The notes under the pieces are model-generated. The model ran no database searches. It was not told the origin of the DNA and was given only the letters and a program-made list of their open reading frames with translations. Positions 61,663 through 64,000 of a stretch of 64,000 nt of DNA are shown here, in pieces. The position numbers were made by a program, and so were the translations under genes. The stretch spans positions 1-64,000 of the forward strand of contig JAFRLM010000007.1 of the NCBI GenBank assembly GCA_017431225.1, given 5' to 3'. Origin of the DNA: Erysipelotrichaceae bacterium. Lineage in GTDB: Bacteria > Bacillota_I > Bacilli_A > Erysipelotrichales > Erysipelotrichaceae. Positions within the stretch are counted from its first letter, which is position 1. Every line of letters begins with the position of its first letter.

Positions 61663-62442
61663 ATGGCAAAGAAACTTTACTTCGGCAGCAATCTCAAGAT
61701 GTATAAGAACACTGCCGATACAGTCGCGTATCTCAAGGCGCTTGAAGAGAAGACGAAGGATATCCCGAACATCCAGATGTTCATCATTCCTTCCTATACG
61801 ACTCTTGAAAGAGCCAGCCAAGCAGTCGACCACAACAACATCCTGATTGGTGCCCAGAACATGTGCTGGGAGGATCAGGGACAGTTTACCGGCGAGATCT
61901 CTCCGCTGATGTTGAAGGAACTGGGTCTTGACCTCGTCATGATCGGTCATTCCGAAAGAAGACACGTTTTCGGCGAGACCGATGTCGAGGAGAACAAAAA
62001 AGTCCTCGCTTCCCTGAAGCACGGATTCAAGACACTGTTATGCATCGGTGAGACAGCGGAAGAGAAGAACTTCGGGATCAGTGTCGAGGTCCTGCGCACA
62101 CAGCTGAAAGTCGGTCTCCACGGTGTCGAAGAGAAAGATCTCGACAAGGTCTGGGTCGCTTACGAACCGGTCTGGTCGATCGGTGTCAACGGCACACCGG
62201 CCAAAGCCGACTACGCGGAAGAGATGCATAAAGAGATCAAGAAATGCCTGAATGAGCTCTTCGGCAAAGCTTCGAAGAACATCCCGGTCCTTTACGGCGG
62301 CAGCGTCAATCCGACCAACGCGGATGAGCTGATCGTTCAGAAGCATATCGATGGTCTTTTCACCGGCAGAGCTGCCTGGGATGCGGAGAAATTTGATCTT
62401 CTGATCCGTCAGGCGCTGAAAGCCTACGCCAATAAAGACTAA
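61663..62442 (+). CDS. Triosephosphate isomerase-family protein, possibly a tetrulose-phosphate isomerase
   Basis: This 259-residue TIM barrel keeps the family catalytic set: K12 near the start, IGHSERR with the histidine near 95, and YEPVWSIG with the glutamate near 167. However, the N-terminal GNWKMN of true TPI is GSNLKMY, as in the EryH/LerI branch that isomerises L-erythrulose 1-phosphate. It lies one base after rpiB; EryH and EryI homologs are paired in erythritol and threitol catabolism. It could still be the cell's TPI. Confidence 0.88.
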   Translation: MAKKLYFGSNLKMYKNTADTVAYLKALEEKTKDIPNIQMFIIPSYTTLERASQAVDHNNILIGAQNMCWEDQGQFTGEISPLMLKELGLDLVMIGHSERRHVFGETDVEENKKVLASLKHGFKTLLCIGETAEEKNFGISVEVLRTQLKVGLHGVEEKDLDKVWVAYEPVWSIGVNGTPAKADYAEEMHKEIKKCLNELFGKASKNIPVLYGGSVNPTNADELIVQKHIDGLFTGRAAWDAEKFDLLIRQALKAYANKD

Positions 62443-62454
62443 AACAAAGACAGA

Positions 62455-62503
62455 ACCGGGGAATGGAGGACATAAAGCGCTTCCGTTTCCCGGCTTTTTC
62501 TTT
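62455..62503 (+). terminator. Terminator of the second sugar regulon
   Basis: CCGGGGAA and TTTCCCGG arms, with imperfect inner pairing, are followed by CTTTTTCTTT, 13 bases past the TIM-like gene. Confidence 0.65.
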
Positions 62504-62549
62504 GCCCGGAAAAACGGTTAAAAATTCCGGAAAATCTGAATAATAATGC

Positions 62550-62578
62550 GTGACCGTCGGGGGAGTTTTGTATATACT
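62550..62578 (+). promoter_or_regulatory. Promoter of the LTA-synthase-like gene
   Basis: GTGACC and TATACT are 17 bases apart; the -10 box ends six bases before ATG 62585, so the mRNA is probably leaderless. Confidence 0.55.
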
Positions 62579-62584
62579 AATGAC

Positions 62585-64000
62585 ATGTCTAAACTGAGTC
62601 TCGGGCTGTTTATTGGCCTGTATTTTATTGATTATATCTTCGGCATGGTGTCCTTCGGCGGGATCGAGCTGATCGCCGTTGCCCGCATGCTGGCGATCTC
62701 TTTTTCGGTAGCGATGATCTTTTCCTTCCTGATCCGGAAGTTTCCGGAAAAGGTCAAGCTGTTGCTGAGCTTCATTCTGCTTTTGCTGTTTGCCGCCTAT
62801 GCCTTCCTGGAGCTGCAGTTCAGCAATTTCCTGAACGCCTATTACAGCTTCCAGAACGTTGCTGACGGCGGATTCCGGGTCGGTGTCTTTGCCTGGTATT
62901 TCATCAAGACGGCAAAACCGCAGTATTTCCTGACGCTCCTGGTCCCGCTGCTGTTTCTTCTGATCAACTTTAAGAATAAAGGCGCAAGCAAAGTATCGCT
63001 GAAGACCTTCGTCTTTTCGCTGATCATATTCGCAGTCGTGATCTTCACGCTGCCCTATGGCTCGCATAATTATCAGAGTGCTGTCCGCAACCAGGACAAC
63101 TTCGATTTCATCCTGCGCGAGACCGGCGTGAACACCTTCTTCTTTGAAGACCTGCGCGCTGTATTTGTCGGCAAGGACGAGACGCTCGTGATCGAGGAAA
63201 GCGCGGATCCTGAAGAGACCGCGGAAGCAACCCCGGAAACGACCGCGACACCGGAGACCGTCATTGAAAAGGATTCGCTGATCCGTGACTTCGATGACAG
63301 CCGCTGGAAAGCGGATATGGAAAAAGAGACCGATGAGACCGTCAAGTCGATCGACCAGTATCTGCTGAGCCGCAAGATCGAGGAACGCAACGAGAAGACC
63401 GGGATCTACGAGGGCTACAACTTCATCTACTTCCTGGTCGAATCGATGGACTATGTCGGCATCGATCCGGTGCTGACACCGACGATCTATAAGATGATGA
63501 CGGAAGGCTACCAGTTTCCCAACCATTACACGCCTGTCTTCAGCTGCGGCACCGGTGATTCGGAACTCGTCTCCATGACTTCCATGATGCCGTACGGTTC
63601 CGCCTGCACGGTCTACAGCGCGACACCGAACGATCTGAACAACTCGATGGCCGCCTTATTCAAGCGTGCCGGTTACGATACCTTCTCCTTCCACAACTGG
63701 GACGACCAGTTCTATAACCGCACCGAACTGCATGAATCCTACGGCATCGATGTCTATAAAGATATCGAAGACCTCGACATCCCGATCGTTCAGGGCTGGC
63801 AGTCTGACAACGTCCTGATGGAACAGGCGATCCCGGATTTCATCCATTCGGATAAATTCTTCACCTTCATCGTCACCTCGACCATGCACTGGCCGTATGA
63901 CGAAGGTTCCTATTACGGCAACTACTATCTGGAGGAGATCAACAAGGTCCATCCGGATTACCCGATCGAACTGAAGCGCTACATCAGCAAGACCATGGAA
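62585..64000 (+). CDS. LTA synthase-like sulfatase-fold membrane protein (C-terminus outside window)
   Basis: The first 472 residues are in the window with no stop. About four or five hydrophobic helices fill residues 5-165, with a Thr/Glu-rich linker (about 200-225). The extracytoplasmic alkaline-phosphatase-like domain follows: NFIYFLVESMD holds the first metal acid, and the nucleophile is the threonine in CGTGDSELVSM (KTSDSE in LtaS). Such enzymes transfer glycerol phosphate or phosphoethanolamine to surface polymers. No Shine-Dalgarno site is present. Confidence 0.9.
   Translation, partial: MSKLSLGLFIGLYFIDYIFGMVSFGGIELIAVARMLAISFSVAMIFSFLIRKFPEKVKLLLSFILLLLFAAYAFLELQFSNFLNAYYSFQNVADGGFRVGVFAWYFIKTAKPQYFLTLLVPLLFLLINFKNKGASKVSLKTFVFSLIIFAVVIFTLPYGSHNYQSAVRNQDNFDFILRETGVNTFFFEDLRAVFVGKDETLVIEESADPEETAEATPETTATPETVIEKDSLIRDFDDSRWKADMEKETDETVKSIDQYLLSRKIEERNEKTGIYEGYNFIYFLVESMDYVGIDPVLTPTIYKMMTEGYQFPNHYTPVFSCGTGDSELVSMTSMMPYGSACTVYSATPNDLNNSMAALFKRAGYDTFSFHNWDDQFYNRTELHESYGIDVYKDIEDLDIPIVQGWQSDNVLMEQAIPDFIHSDKFFTFIVTSTMHWPYDEGSYYGNYYLEEINKVHPDYPIELKRYISKTME

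Noticed and set aside
62360..63526. 388-codon minus-strand ORF near the right end
   Set aside because: The plus strand holds the TIM-like gene end, a terminator, a promoter and the LTA-synthase-like gene with proper motifs; the reverse frame has none.

Overview
The window looks like the chromosome of a low-oxygen, fermentative member of the Bacillota. The evidence is strong AGGAGG ribosome sites, Rho-independent terminators after most operons, LacI/RbsB-type lipoprotein sugar transporters, cre-like CcpA sites, butyrate kinases, oxygen-sensitive 2-hydroxyacyl-CoA dehydratase genes and an LTA-synthase-like enzyme. A gut anaerobe, perhaps near the Erysipelotrichia, is my guess; the sequence alone does not fix the taxon. 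I saw no tRNA, rRNA, CRISPR array, insertion sequence or phage gene.

1-20.5 kb: acyl and phosphate metabolism. A DUF35/thiolase pair, a phosphopantetheinyl transferase, a Ca2+/cation antiporter and an unusual acp-pta-buk operon lie next to a PucR-type regulator. Four MFS carriers follow, with an alpha/beta hydrolase, a flavodoxin-like reductase and a second butyrate kinase that has lost a conserved arginine. Convergent ppk1 and ppk2 genes, both encoding lysine-rich C-terminal tails, and a NUDIX hydrolase close the section.

20.6-40.9 kb: pentose and sugar-acid catabolism. One operon encodes a repeat protein of unknown role, an AraD/UlaF-type epimerase, an UlaE-type epimerase and a GH51 arabinofuranosidase. 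A reverse-strand operon (FGGY kinase, SorC regulator, class II aldolase) faces a long forward operon: binding protein, permease, ATPase, permease, UlaG-like lactonase, esterase, class II aldolase, second metallo-beta-lactamase (MBL) lactonase, Tm-1-like ATP-binding protein and a RuBisCO-like protein. Repeated TGAAATTAATTTCA palindromes sit between the two. A YczE-like membrane protein fused to a cytidylate-kinase-like domain follows.

41-52.6 kb: one operon for reductive 2-hydroxyacid metabolism: acyl-CoA dehydrogenase, EtfB, EtfA, dehydratase activator and both dehydratase subunits, family III CoA transferase, acyl-CoA ligase, GntR regulator, then a CocE-type hydrolase. It resembles fld/had/car-type clusters but has no 2-hydroxyacid dehydrogenase.

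52.6-62.5 kb: a second sugar regulon (binding protein, ATPase, two permeases, MBL lactonase, Tm-1-like protein, class II aldolase, GntR regulator, RpiB-like and TIM-like isomerases). It repeats the lactonase/Tm-1-like/aldolase core of the first regulon. Together the two regulons suggest an undescribed route for a sugar-acid lactone in which a RuBisCO-like protein and tetrose-phosphate isomerases take part. The window ends inside an LTA-synthase-like gene.
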